Positions 46,128 through 57,835 of a DNA stretch of 64,000 nucleotides are shown here, in pieces (the first letter of the stretch is position 1; the number at the start of each line of letters is the position of its first letter). Origin of the DNA: Meandrina meandrites (taxonomy: Eukaryota > Cnidaria > Anthozoa > Scleractinia > Meandrinidae); NCBI GenBank assembly GCA_963693305.1, contig OY855903.1, positions 28,751,955-28,815,954 of the forward strand. The letters are read 5' to 3'. The notes below the pieces were generated by a model. The model searched no databases and was not told the origin of the DNA. It saw nothing but the letters and a program-made list of their open reading frames with translations. The position numbers and the translations under genes were made by a program.

Positions 46128-46352
46128 TCAATCATTTGTACTGCTTATATTTATGTTGTTGAATTCATCTAATGATATTTTTTGTCCATTGATTATGCTT
46201 GTTGTTAATATTTCTCTTGTTGCATCCAAATCATTTTGAAGATTTTGAAGTTCGATATCAAGATCAGTCATTCTGAGCTTTAGAGTTTTGATGTTTTTTA
46301 AGGTTATCATGTATTTTAATAGGAGTATTAATTGAGTGCTTTCGTCTGCCAT
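46128..46352 (-). CDS. Small coiled-coil protein of the virus-like element
   Basis: This 74-residue protein starts MADESTQLILLLKYM. It has a heptad-like stretch around residues 17-50 (LKNIKTLKLRMTDLDIELQN and LQNDLDATREI) and a polar tail ending NISSTND. No family is recognised. It is the last gene of a minus-strand cluster, 83 bp downstream of the GTPase gene, and a TATATAAT-like motif precedes its ATG. A structural or assembly role would be a guess. Confidence 0.55.
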   Translation of the reverse strand: MADESTQLILLLKYMITLKNIKTLKLRMTDLDIELQNLQNDLDATREILTTSIINGQKISLDEFNNINISSTND

Positions 46353-46435
46353 TGTTTGATATTATTATATGAGAAAATTTTTATGTCTTATTTTTTAATA
46401 TAGAATGCCGTAAGCTATTGTCATGGCGTTTTTTC

Positions 46436-47353
46436 TTAATATAAAACGCCATATGCTATGATGGTATTATTAAGGGTCAATAGACAACTTTGATCTAAAT
46501 AATCATTTGTTTGAATACTTATGGTGCAATTAATTGGTTCTTTATGAATGTCATTGATTGTTATGAAAGATTTATTTTCACAATTGATATTTAATAGTTC
46601 GATTTCATATACTTTATCGGAGCTATGTAGATTGCATTTGAACCCTGCTGAAATGACTGCTGGTATGTTATGGAATATTAATTTAAAATTAATATTATTT
46701 TCAATTGGTTTCACATATGTTTTTTGTTTCCTATTAATATTGATACTGCTTATGATATCTAATAGACTGCTTTCAGTGTATTTAAAATCATGATTTGCAA
46801 TATTTTTTGAATATAGAGCTGATACAGGACAAAAAAATAATTTATCAAATGATAGTTTTTTTAGTCTTTGTTTTATTTGTTTTAAAAAAATTGAATATTC
46901 ATGCAAATCTAATTTTTCAGATTTATTGATGCAAACAATAAGCTTGTTAATATTTAACACTCTGGCTATTAGAGCGTATTCAAATCCTGCATCTAAGCTT
47001 TTATTGAATTCATTTTGTTTTGCTGGTAATACAAGTAACCCTAAATCGGATTGTGATGTTGTTTTAATTATTTTTTGCATCAATGATGAATGCCCAGGAT
47101 TGTTTATAATTTTAAATGTTTTATTATTGAAAGTGAATGATTCAATGCTTGGTTCGAGAGTGACACCTGATTCCCTTTCATTTTTATCAGTATCAACAAT
47201 GTTAGCCAACCATTGGTTTTGTCTTTTTATGATATTTGATTCTTTCAGTATTCTGGCTATTTCTCTATTGTTTACACATCCTGTTTCGATTAAAATACGA
47301 GAAATGAGACTTGATTTTCCAACATCTACTCCACCGAGACAACATATAATCAT
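46436..47353 (-). CDS. Translational-GTPase-like protein (EF-1A/eRF3-type, reduced)
   Basis: This 305-residue protein has a P-loop GGVDVGKSSL at residues 7-16 and a switch I-like ESGVTLEPSIESF. A switch II-like NNPGHSSL stands where DAPGH is normal, followed by a CINKSEKLD in place of NKxD and a CPVSAL G5 motif. A beta-rich second domain follows (about residues 215-305). The order matches EF-1A, HBS1 and eRF3 GTPases, but the protein is about 100-150 residues shorter than EF-1A. Loss of the switch II Asp and the changed G4 motif suggest altered nucleotide chemistry. It lies 145 bp from the end of the polymerase gene, behind an AT-rich promoter-like stretch. Translation-factor GTPases are known in large DNA viruses; the role here is unknown. 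Confidence 0.7.
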   Translation of the reverse strand: MIICCLGGVDVGKSSLISRILIETGCVNNREIARILKESNIIKRQNQWLANIVDTDKNERESGVTLEPSIESFTFNNKTFKIINNPGHSSLMQKIIKTTSQSDLGLLVLPAKQNEFNKSLDAGFEYALIARVLNINKLIVCINKSEKLDLHEYSIFLKQIKQRLKKLSFDKLFFCPVSALYSKNIANHDFKYTESSLLDIISSININRKQKTYVKPIENNINFKLIFHNIPAVISAGFKCNLHSSDKVYEIELLNINCENKSFITINDIHKEPINCTISIQTNDYLDQSCLLTLNNTIIAYGVLY

Positions 47354-47498
47354 TTTTATTATATATTATATGAAAGATATTTAATTTTATATAATATATA
47401 TATGAAGGACGATTGACGACCGTCCCGCATTGAAAGCATTGTGTTATGGTCTCGCATCAGGATGTGGATGTAATATCAATTTGATGGTTGATATGACA

Positions 47499-48683
47499 TT
47501 AATGTTTAATCATATGATGGCCATAAGCGTAACTGCTGATTCCATTATCATGAATATATCTCTTGTCGTCAAAGCAGGATAGAGAAACTTTATTTATCTC
47601 TAAACTATATAACTGGTGTTTCTCGCTCCTGATAGTTTTCATTTTGTGATGCATTTGATCATCATTGAATAATGTTGTTTTATAATTTTCATGTGTAATG
47701 TCATTTTTAATAACATTTCGTTTGATCCCATTGCATGCTTGTTCATTTTTATTATTATCTTTTATGTATGAATACATTTTAGATCTTAAACCCACAAATT
47801 TGATGATGGGTATCCCGCAAGCCTCGTCCTTGAATTTACCGATTACCTTTTTATTTGTCTCATCAAAAAATCTTGAGCTTTTATTATATTCGCTGAAATC
47901 AAACTTATCCTTATCATTGAAAAAGTCTTGGTATACATCATCAGCTTCAATTTCATAACATAAGCTGTCGGTATCAGTAAATAGAAGCCTTGCTTTGTTT
48001 TCATATTTCTTTTTAATGTAGTCGTAATGGAAAATATACATTAGCGTCTTGCTTAGATCTAAGATGCACATACCCACATATGCCGGCCTGTTTAGAGTAA
48101 GTGTTTCTTTGATCTTATGCACAGCTACTAGATTTTCATTAAAAATCTTACTGCTTACGTATGTTGGTTTAGAAGCCATCTTCAGCAGTTTCTTATCATC
48201 AGTCACCAATCTGACATCTACCCGCTTACGAATATTTTCCATAGTCTTTCCGTAAATGCTGTTATTCATGAGCTTGAAGAAGTCTTTTTCAAAAGCATTA
48301 TTAGCATTCTTACGTTTTTCAGTATTGAAATCAATATATTGCTTAAGCCATGGTGACTGATTGAACTCTAACACCCGATGGACTTTTGTTATTTTTAAAC
48401 CCAGATCAAGGTATAACTGAAGATTTCGATAATGTAGTACATACTTTTCTTTATTATTCAAGGTAGGTATTAATTTATGAACTAACCCCGTGGATATATT
48501 GTATTTAATTGCAATGTTTTTGCAATACTCAGATAGCATATCTTTAATTACTTTCACCTTTTCCGGTCCGATAGGGTAATCGTTGTGGAGGATATGCAAT
48601 TCTTTAGGATACTCTAAATCTACTTCCAAAATCAAGCCCTTTTTGCTTTCTTCATTATACTTAGCAAGATTTACTTTATTGAT
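47499..48683 (-). pseudogene. Family B DNA polymerase, palm and thumb part
   Basis: This part has the polymerase motif B KLMNNSIYGKTMENI (about residue 123 of the 378-codon frame starting at 48635). It also has the catalytic motif C FTDTDSLCYEI (DTDS near residue 221). The C-terminus contains conserved GKFKDE and FVGLRSKMYSY. It is in the same frame as the upstream segment 48684-49253, from which only one TAG stop separates it. The family is the viral/organellar type B polymerase (DNA_pol_B_2) group seen in invertebrate virus-like elements. It would replicate the element, but this copy is broken. Confidence 0.85.
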
Positions 48684-49306
48684 CTACTTTTCTGTCATCC
48701 ATCTGAATCCACCGGTTGGTAGATGTTGTGACATAGCCCATCCATAGAGATTGTTCGCATCAAGATACATGATATACTTTGAGGGCGCCTTATCATCGTA
48801 ATCTCTCATGTACTTATTGTTTGCCTTTCCATAACGATTTGCTATATAACTAATACCTCCTCTCATACCCTTTTCAATGAATTGATACATATCAATGTTG
48901 GTCATTAGTTCTAATTTAATGTCAGTCATTTTTAGCATAGCATCCCACGACAGACCCGGCGATGTATAATAGTAGCAAGGATCGAGTTTATAATATTGCA
49001 TACATGTCTTCCTGAAGTTTTCAAACACATCGGAAAGCAAAAGAACATCACTTTTGAGGTACAAATCATGGTATTCCCCCATATTGCTGAGCTTGAATGT
49101 TTGGAATACATTCTGAGCATGTTTATAGTCTTCATCTGATATGTTTTCATTATTTAATATGCTGTAAAAGTCTTCTTTAGTGGGCAATTTTACATTAATT
49201 TTTTCAAAGCTATCCATGAAATCATATGGGTATATACCTTTTTTCCTCATCAATTCAAATTTTTCATTTTTGAATTCTTCACTTGTATATTTAAAAGCTT
49301 CATTTG
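48684..49306 (-). pseudogene. Family B DNA polymerase, exonuclease III motif and palm motif A
   Basis: This contains YHDLYLKSDVLLLSDVFENF, matching the third exonuclease motif. It also has YLDANNLYGWAMSQHLPTGG, the palm motif A region, in the DxxNLYGWAM form of this family in place of DxxSLYP. It ends in a TAG at 48684-48686. Upstream, the coding continues in this frame to about 49306, where a one-base frameshift separates it from the previous segment. Confidence 0.85.
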
Positions 49307-49918
49307 TTAAATTACTAATTTATGCAAGCTAGAGCTTATGAATTGCATACTATCTATGAAGGTTAAATGATTACCAAGCATAAAAGCCATATATTTCTCC
49401 ATATTGTTGGGAATGCAATTTATATTCATTTGTTTTTCTTGTCCATTTTTATCTAAATATTTATGTTTTTTAACAATTTCAGCTATATTTTGCATTATAA
49501 AATGACTATCGTATCCTCTTAGATTGTGAAAGATAACAGGAATCCTTATTTTACCTGGATCTAATTTGAGTTTCAGATTACAGTCTTGATGTGCTGAGCC
49601 TCTGTATTTACCAGTAATATGACAATGATCTCTGACTCGTATATCATCATCAGTATATTGCTTATCACAAATGTGACATGTTTTTGCTTTTTGGAATTCC
49701 TCTTCATCATATTTGGTCATCTTTAACGGTTTGTTGAATTTTTTTCTAATCACTTTTTTACAATAATCAACTTCCTCAAGCATCTTTTCCATGAATTTAT
49801 AAACAGCCTTTTCACCACGATATATTTGTACCGTCTTAGTGTATTTGTCATCATAACAACAAACTACTTTATATCCATATCCACAGTCTGTATGCTTTTG
49901 GTATGGTTCAAACGCGTT
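49307..49918 (-). pseudogene. Family B DNA polymerase, endonuclease VII-like insert and exonuclease II
   Basis: It includes a CHICDKQYTDDDIRVRDHCH zinc-binding unit with a following TGKYRGSAHQDCN, resembling recombination endonuclease VII (HNH-like) domains found inside this polymerase group. PVIFHNLRGYDSHFIMQNI and FIDSMQFISSSL match exonuclease motif II. The true polymerase coding begins at 49918; frame to the right of that belongs to the inserted foldback element. Confidence 0.85.
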
Positions 49919-50309
49919 CCAAACTAAAATGGGTTTTTCCAAAATGACAAATTCGGTCGAAAAAGCTCAATTTCGTCCGACATAAAACGTTAATCCAGTC
50001 AGAAAACCATAATACTTGACTACAAGCATGTAATTTGCAGAGTAATTCCCTGTTAACACACTAAGAAAACAATCTGAAACAGTTGTTGCAAAAAGTGAAC
50101 TTTATTCTGAACATATTTTTACACTAAAAAACTACAGTTAAAACTATGGGCACTACACGGACACGAAATTTGGCTTAAAAAATTGCAGTAAGGAAAAGGT
50201 ATATTAATCCAAACACCTAAAACCTGCAGAACAATTCCAGCAGAAGAGTAACAACAAAAAAGATGTCTGCCACAACACAAAAATTTTGCATCATCTGACT
50301 CGTGTTGGA

Positions 50310-50812
50310 TGCAGAATTTCTGCATCTTTCTTGCTTTGAGCCAAAATGATGCAGAATTTCTGCATATTCTGTGATGAACCAAATTATGCAGAATTTCTGC
50401 ATCTTCTGTGATGAGCCAAATTATGCAGAATTTCTGCATCTTCTGTCATGAGCCAAATAATGCAGAATTTCTGCATCTTCTGTGATAAGCCAAATTATGC
50501 AGAATTTCTGCATCTCCTGTGATGAGCCAAATTATGCAGAATTTCTGCATCTCCTGTGATGAGCCAAATTATGCAGAATTTCTGCATCTTCTGTCATGAG
50601 CCAAGTAATGCAGAATTTCTGCATCTTCTGTGATGAGCCAAATTATGCAGAATTTCTGCATCTTCTGTGATGAGCCAAGTAATGCAGAATTTCTGCATCT
50701 TCTGTGATGGGCCAAATAATGCAGAATTTCTGCAACTTCCGCAGTAAGCCAGATAATGCAGAATTTCTGCACCTTCTATGGTGAGCCAAATAATGCAGAA
50801 TTTCTGCATTAC
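50310..50812. repeat. Array of fourteen ~37-bp units with GCAGAATTTCTGC
   Basis: Fourteen copies of ATGCAGAATTTCTGCATC with TTCTGTGATGAGCCAAAT linkers repeat at about 37 bp. A degenerate unit follows at about 50834. Frames across it (AEILHYLAHHRRCRNSA and variants) are repeat translations, not proteins. Confidence 0.95.
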
Positions 50813-51468
50813 ATACGACTCAAGAACAGTTGCATGCAGAATTCTCCATCTTTCTTGCCAAATGTGCCAAATAATGCATAATGTCTGCCTAAAAGCCTAC
50901 ATAATGATTTCGAGCTCTTGTTTTAAGGGCATGATTCTAATAGCCAAGAAGCCTTGAATACAAAACTTATGCACAAAGTTATACACACCTCTGTCTTAAT
51001 TCACAACTACATTTTCACCAAAGAAAGAATTACATGTACAGGTATGCTGCTGGCTGACTATGCATAAAGCATATTATAGTCAAATTTACTGGCATTAAAA
51101 AAAAGAACTGTCTTGTACCCTTTTAAAATCTGTAAAAATGGAAGCTGAATCAGCTTGTAGAACCACTGACATGATATAAAAATTGAGCACCTAATTCAGT
51201 TTATACCTACATGTACTTCAGGTAATGTGTTATTTAGCAATAATTATTATAAATCTCAGCCAGAAAATATGCATTCTTACCTACTATGCAATATGTTTGG
51301 TAGTTTAGACTCAATTGACAAACAAAACAAAATACAAATAAGCTCATAAAGATATTAATACCTAATATTTTGGATCTTATTTGGTCTGATTTGAAGGCAA
51401 AAATATTTAGTCAGTCATTTTTCAGTTACAGTAAATAATCATGTTCCAACAATCTTGCAGACTGAAGA

Positions 51469-51866
51469 CAGGGTTGCCACTCATAAGAGCTCCCAGAAAT
51501 CCCTGACTTTTCTCTGACCTCAAAACAATTTTCACTGACTTCACATTAGGCTAATTATCAAATAAGCCAAAATGCTGTGATGAAACGTTTCGATAAAAAT
51601 GGCTGAAGGAAAACACTGGTTCCCAAGCTTCTTCAAATTTCTCTTCCTTATTTAGAAGGCATTCACAACAAAAACCACTGACCAAAAATGCTGCATTTGA
51701 ATGCAAAACTCGATTGACTGCAGTATCCTACAACATACTTTTTCTCAAGACCTTGTGGAAAACTGAAAACAAAATTCCCTGACTTTCCACTTACTTTGAC
51801 AAGAACTGATATTTTTCCTGACTTTTTTCAAAATTCGATGACTTTTCCCTGACCGTGGCAACCCTG
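51469..51866. mobile_element. Possible hAT-like MITE
   Basis: CAGGGTTGCCAC at the left and GTGGCAACCCTG at the right are perfect inverted ends. Both ends are followed by related CCCTGACTTTT words. No convincing 8-bp target duplication is seen. Confidence 0.4.
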
Positions 51867-51905
51867 GAAAAGGAATACTGGAGTTTTGCAGTGGAATAAA
51901 GGAAT

Positions 51906-52219
51906 ACCGTATTTACTTGAACAAGCACCCGATTTGGGTCAAAAATGTTATAAGCCCAACTATGAAAAAGCACCGTAGGCCCGGTGTGGCACTTACAATA
52001 TTCGAGGAACTTCATATAAGTAAAAAACACTACAAACTCTAAAACAACATTGTAAGGAACAGTGACATGAAGGGTGAGTGGTAAAGCACTTGCCCCGAAG
52101 AGGGGAATAGACCTTTGACTTACTTAGAATACAATATTTCTTTGTTGCCCTGGATTTTTAAATATGCGCTACATAGAGTACATGTATGAGGCTGCAGATC
52201 TTATTCAAATAAATACGGT
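51906..52219. mobile_element. Possible mariner-like MITE
   Basis: TACCGTATTTACTTGAACAAG at the left is matched by an inverted TACCGTATTTATTTGAATAAG at the right. The flanking TA would fit a mariner-type target. There is no gene. Confidence 0.4.
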
Positions 52220-55200
52220 AATGGCCCTTGTTGTTAGAAAGTGATGGAATGACAATTGTGACTTTGAAATAATCATCAACACTTCCATGGAATAATACTA
52301 TTTTCTCTTGACTATAATAATGGAACAATGAAAATTTAACAACGGGACTGGCCTCACAAGGTAGCTGTCAGTTTTTGTAACACCTGAGTTTGATCTTGGG
52401 CCCCCATGCTCAGCATAACAGCATGCTGGCTGGTTCCAAAGGCAGCTAAAAAGCATTCCCTGTGAAAGGTAAACCATTGAAGCTACTTTATAATGATGAT
52501 AACAACAACAACAACAGCAATAATAATCAGTCCGACCTCTATAAGTGACCACCCTCAGGACTTTGAAAACTGGCTGCTTAATAGAGGAACTATAAAAATT
52601 TGGCAGAAATGACAGTCAACACGATTTTATTCACTCTTTATCTAGCAACATGGTGGTTGAAAAGTACATGTGTATACAAATGAAAATGCACACATGTGAA
52701 GATTAAAAAAATACAAAAATTATAGCTACAAAGCATCAAGTGCCCATTCACTGCTTTTTGCTGTTGTCAGGCATGGACTTGTTACGACAAGCCTTTTAGA
52801 TAATTCGTCAAGATCCTGGTAACCGTGAAACTGGGCAAACTGTGAGGGTTGATTGGCAATGTGCATGGACTCTGCAAGGCTCTTGTTTGTAATATAATTA
52901 CAAAGATTCAATTTCAAAACAAAAAAAGTATCAGTCACTGGCAAGTAACTCAACATATCATAGCTAGTGGAGGGAGACATTAACTATGGTCAAATCCAAG
53001 ACAAGCTGGTGATGAAGTCCCTCAAAGTTGGACTTAAAAAAGTCCAAACCCTGTGTGACTTCATCTAAATTTTGCTTGAACATTAACTGACCTTTATTTT
53101 TTCTGTCACTGCTGGAGATCTCTTCTACGCTGCTGTCTTCATTTCTGATTTCAGGATCGTTCCCCTTCAGCCTTTCCAGAAACACCTGGAAATTATTGGA
53201 GTCCTCAAAATTTCCCTATACAGAGTATAAAATAGAGACTGAATCATTTCTGTTAACTGTGCCAACATGGTAAATATTCAGAGCCTTGGCCTAGTTCACA
53301 ATTATAAATTACTAGTTGACAAATTTGCATATAGAAAAAGTGGTACTACAACTACATTTGTTAGGAATAGGTAATACTGAACTTGGATATCGAATCATGG
53401 AGGCTTAAAACTTCACAATGCCCAGCCATTGAAAAATTATTCAACACATCCTGCTTACAAATCCATGAGTCAAAAACTTGTAAATTTCATCAAATACAAA
53501 ACAGTCAAACATGGAAATGAATACCAATTTGAAAGCTTCGAATTTCTGTCAATGTCTGGGAATTCAAACCTCAAACACAAGAAAATGAAAAATGAGTATC
53601 ACTCCACAACAAAATCATTGCTTGCGGACACTTAGAAACAATTGGAATTAGGCCATCATAAATTTGCGTTCTCACCTAGTTCATCCCGGCGACATTGCAA
53701 CATGGAACAAAACTTTCCACCCTTCATAATCTTGAAAAACTTGGCAGATAAACTGAGCAACTGATATGCGTTTCATTCTCACCATTTATTACATTTTAAG
53801 CCTTGAAAATCCACCAGAACGTACAGAACGAGAAACCGTTGATCAGCTCGCCATCGCACGCCATTTTTATTGACACCGCAGTGAAAGGGTACAGCGGTCT
53901 CCGCAATTTAACCAATCACAGTACGTGAATCACCCCACGTGACTATTTTGTCGTTATTCATTGGCGCCGTTGTTTTGAATTCTGTTGTCGGTTGATCGCT
54001 CGTGGTGTTTCGCTTACAGTATTTAGAGAGAAAAGATTGTGCTGTGTTAAAAGGTGCATAGTGTACTTAAAGGTTGTGATTCTTTGAACGAATCAAAGGT
54101 CTTGTTTTTGAGATGGCGGTCATTAACAACGGATGCTTATTGCTTTGGTGAGTACAACTACATGTAAGCTTAAGCTTATATTTCTCTTATTTAAAAACCA
54201 GCTGGACTTTCGCACAAACTGTTCGTTGTTGTTGGATATGTTTAGTCAAATGAAGTTGCGGCCGTTGCGTATTGCGTACTACGTTATATAGAATTTATAA
54301 CTTTGTTCAGGAGCAAAAACACCGAAGTGAAATTCTCCAAGCAGCTGACAGGCTTCATAGGGTCTTCATAAGAGTGGAAAATACACTAGACTGTTGTGGA
54401 TTTTTGACACAGTGTTGAAGACTTGAAATTATTCCCAATTATCTTGATGTAGTTCTTTTAATGCAAGCTATGTTCAAATGTTATGAAAGTAACCAGTTCC
54501 CAAGTATAAAATCAGTCTCACATAAAATTAGCAGTTTAATACAAACCTATCAAGAGGCTAATCTAGAAATACATTTAATTTATTTTTCAGGTGAAAAAGA
54601 ACAAGGAAACCCTCCAAAATGGACAATCTAAATAAACAGCTGAGAAAGCCAGCAGCTAAGTCTGTTTTTATTTTTATTTTTTCCAAAGCCAAAACCATTA
54701 GCCACAAGTTTGAAGTGACTAATTTAATTATATCCCAATGAAAGGCATCAGTTCAGGCATGTACAAAACAGTTCGCTTCATAGTCTTTTTAATAGACTGT
54801 TGAGTGTACATCACGAAAGTGTTAGCCAATAAACTCAAACTGTTGTTGTAAATAATGTGTAATTTTGTATGCCTTTGTTCAGCTGAATTTTGCCTTCCTA
54901 TAAATTTATATAAAATTCCCAGCAATTCCTAAACATTCCCAAGAAATCCTAGGAATTCCTAAGAATTCCATGGAATAGGCCTGTTATTTTGCGAGCTTTT
55001 ATTACATTTTTCGAATTCCTAGGAATTTCTGCCCGTAATTGGCATGGTAAAGGAAATGCGGAAGGAGAAATTTTCTATCCATTACTGGAAAGGCACATAA
55101 TATGGGGGTAAATGGTCTCCACTGAAAAAAACCAAGGCCAAGAGAACCTTGGACACAAGAACTGCTCAAACAGTGTATCCCGATGCACTTCTTTTGAGCT

Positions 55201-55569
55201 CACTGAAGCCAGAAAACTACAGCATACAACAGAGACCTTGCTCAGGCAAAAATATGCTGCATTAAAACATGTTAATCCTATAGGAGGCTGGAAAGGGGTT
55301 TATTTTTGACTTGAAAAATTAGGTTTTCTAAGGCATGCTTCCATGTAAGGCAGATTAATACAACTTCATGCAGCTCAAAGTGAATGTAAAAACTGGAATA
55401 TTTATGGTTAAGATTCAAACTGCTTTTCGATTCTATTCAAGAGGCAGTGTGTCCAAGTGTTTTGAGCCCTGTACTTGTCTATGCTTGTGAATTGCCAAAA
55501 TAGACATAGAGCAAGCAGAGAGGATATATTTTGGTTCTCTTCTTTTCCAACCTTGTAGATATTAATGTG
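52220..55569. other. Non-coding interior of the 7.2-kb element
   Basis: No recognisable gene is present. There is a short AAC-type microsatellite at about 52498-52520. Minus-strand frames at 52726-52980 and 52964-53185 have polar, LxxL-rich sequences without family signatures. A GC-richer, promoter-like zone with a short first-exon-like ATG (54113) and donor GTGAGT (54149) could be a captured 5' end of a host gene. Self-similar AATTCC words cluster at 54920-54975. Confidence 0.4.
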
Positions 55570-55581
55570 CTTTGTTGCTAA

Positions 55582-55875
55582 GGTAAGGTAAAGTCTGCAT
55601 ACGAGCCAAGTGGCCCATCAGGCCGGTGCTTATCCCCGGTTTCCGTAGCATGAAGCGACTAGAAGAATTTCTACTCCCCCCTGGATGGGATGCTAGTCCA
55701 TCGCAGGGTTACCCCCAGCAGTAAATTCGCCGGTACCCATTTATACACCTGGGTGGAGAGAGGCACTATGAGAGTAAAGTGTCTTGCCCAAGAACACAAC
55801 GCAGTGCCCCGGCCAGGGCTCGAACCCGGACCGCCTGATCCGGAGTCCAGCGCACTAACCATTAGGCCACTGCGC
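55582..55875 (-). mobile_element. tRNA-Arg-derived SINE, copy 2
   Basis: This is the same family as 31673-31964, in reverse. On the minus strand the head has AGTGGCCTAATGGTTAGTGC and GGTTCGAGCCC. It is flanked by a perfect 12-bp target duplication CTTTGTTGCTAA (55570-55581 and 55876-55887), which defines the boundaries. This normal short duplication contrasts with the 74-bp repeats around copy 1. Confidence 0.92.
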
Positions 55876-56394
55876 CTTTGTTGCTAAAGATTTGCTTTAA
55901 ATGAATCATGTTCAATAGATTTATGGACTTCAAACAACATCAATTTTTATTGTGCACTGTAACTACACTGTATTGTAGGTTTTACTTGTAAATGCATGGG
56001 CAGAAGTGGACACACTCCTGAATGATTCTACTCTTTATGCAAAGGAGGAGTTCATGTTTACAGGCTGTGATCTATGAAAATCACAGGGTGTGCATAGGTT
56101 CTTAAATCCTAAAATTCTTGGTTCCCTGCAATAAGGCCTATAGGATAAAAGGAGGTTTCTTACTCGAGTCACACAATTGCAGAAGTTAGTAGCCTGAGGC
56201 TTGAAAGTGCTGCTACATGTAGAGCACAACCTTTTCCTCCTGTAAGCAAATATGCAAAAAGTATGCAAAAATCCAGCATCTTAGTTGGATTCAGTAAATT
56301 ATAGCCTCTTAATGTAGTTAAACAATATGCAGAGATTTTACATCTTAATTCGATTCAGTACAGTGTACTAGTAGCCTAGTTTGTAACTAAACAA

Positions 56395-56935
56395 GATGCA
56401 AAAATTCTGCATCTTGTTCAAAATGCAGAAATTCTGCATGGAAGTGGGAGTAAGTCAGTTTCAGCTTAATTCTTTATTGAACCAAATGCAGAAATTCTGC
56501 ATCTTGTTCAAAATGCAGAAATTCTGCATGGAAGTGGGAGTCAGTCAGTTTCAGCTTAATTCTTTATTGAACCAAATGCAGAAATTCTGCATCTTGTTCA
56601 AAATGCAGAAATTCTGCATCGTAGTGGGAGTCAGTCAGTTTCAGCTTATTTCTTTTTTAACAAGATGCAGAAATTCTGCATCGTAGTGGGAGTCAGTCAG
56701 TTTCAGCTTAATTGTTAATTGAACAAGATGCAGAAATTCTGCATCTTGTTCAAAATGCAGAAATTCTGCATCCTTATGGGAGTCAGTCAGTTTCAACATA
56801 TACATGTAATTGTTTATTGAACAAATTGCAGAAGTTCTGCATCTCGATTAAAATGCAGAAATTCTGCATCGTAGCTGGAGTCAGTTAATTTCGGCCTACC
56901 GTCATTGAACAGCATGCAGAAATTCTGCATTTGGG
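56395..56935. repeat. Array of about twelve GCAGAAATTCTGC cores in ~90-bp paired units
   Basis: Units of about 90 bp each hold two cores separated by ATCTTGTTCAAAAT, then a spacer with GTGGGAGTCAGTCAGTTTCA. The core is the reverse complement of that in the left array, as expected for inverted ends of one element. The end units are degenerate. Confidence 0.92.
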
Positions 56936-57127
56936 GCTCAGCAAATTTCCGTTTATTCCAAATGTAGATTCGGAACTGTTGTGCATGTATTACACTGACT
57001 ATCAAAATCAGCCAGTTAAATAAAGGTTTTTTTGACTGAACCATTTTGATTGTTGTTGGGAATAGTGAGATCTTGACTGAACACTGTACATACTACGGGG
57101 AATATCCAAATGGACGACGGAAAAAAA

Positions 57128-57835
57128 CTATTTTGAAAAACCCATTTTAGTTTGGAAAGCGTTTTCAGTATATGATCTATTATCATTAGGTTTACAACCA
57201 GAGATCTTTTCGGTTATAGCTTCAAAATCGGCATATATAACGAAAGGCATTTGTTGTTGTTTATGGAAGTTGTTGAATTTTAGTATATTATTATCCTTAT
57301 CAGGCATTTTTACTGCTTGTGTTCCATTTACTTTTATGCAGTTTTCCTTATGATCGTTTAATACTCTTTCCGAACTAAAGCACTGTAGGCAATGCATACA
57401 GAAGTGTTTCCTTTCTCGATGTTTAGTTTGATTGTACATAAATTTGTTGAAATCCTTTATGAGTACATAATGCTGGTTTTCATTCTCAGATATTGATAAT
57501 AAATTCATCTCTTTGTCATATTTTTCTTTTGAAACAAAGATTGGATATGGTTGTTTATTTTCATAACCGAATACATTGATGTTGATGTCGTTTTGCTTTT
57601 CAATCTTATTTATTTGTTTTACTGTCACTGGAAATTCAATGTTTGTATAATCAAGTTCATCAACAAGACTTTTATCTGTTTTTTTGATTCTTTGTGGATA
57701 TTTGTCTTGAAAATTTAGATACCTTATGTGGCACCATCGAAAACACTCATTGTCATTATTTTTTAGATTGATTAATCCCTTTGCACTATTTCGGAGTTCT
57801 TCAGGAAGTTTTATGTATGATGATCCATTTATTGG
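57128..57835 (-). pseudogene. Family B DNA polymerase, N-terminal zinc finger and exonuclease I
   Basis: The frame is open from 57835 down through 57156, where the foldback insertion begins; the codons from 57155 to 57128 belong to that insertion. It has NECFRWCHIRYLNF, then INVFGYENKQPYPIFVSKEK. A C2H2-like HFCMHCLQCFSSERVLNDHK follows, then PFVIYADFEAITEKI with the first exonuclease Asp and Glu. An ATG at 57628 is internal and not the true start. The upstream boundary is a one-base frameshift near 57835 that separates it from 57829-58506. Confidence 0.82.

Larger units (their letters stand above)
49919..57155. mobile_element. 7.2-kb foldback-like element with GCAGAAATTCTGC palindrome arrays, inside the polymerase gene
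   Basis: The ends CCAAACTAAAATGGGTTTTT and the complement are inverted repeats. They are flanked by AACGCGTT (49911-49918) and AAAGCGTT (57156-57163), an 8-bp target duplication with one change. Polymerase coding stops at one edge and resumes at the other. Palindrome arrays lie near both ends (50310-50812 and 56395-56935), in mutually inverted orientation. The interior is non-coding by eye and carries a SINE and two possible MITEs. No transposase was found. Confidence 0.82.

Noticed and set aside
50310..50812. Second CRISPR-like array with 37-bp period
   Set aside because: The spacers are nearly identical to each other and an inverted array exists at the other end of the same element.
52726..53185. 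Two adjacent minus-strand frames as exons of a transposase
   Set aside because: No DDE or zinc-finger motif is visible and no splice-consistent join was found; left as unknown interior sequence.
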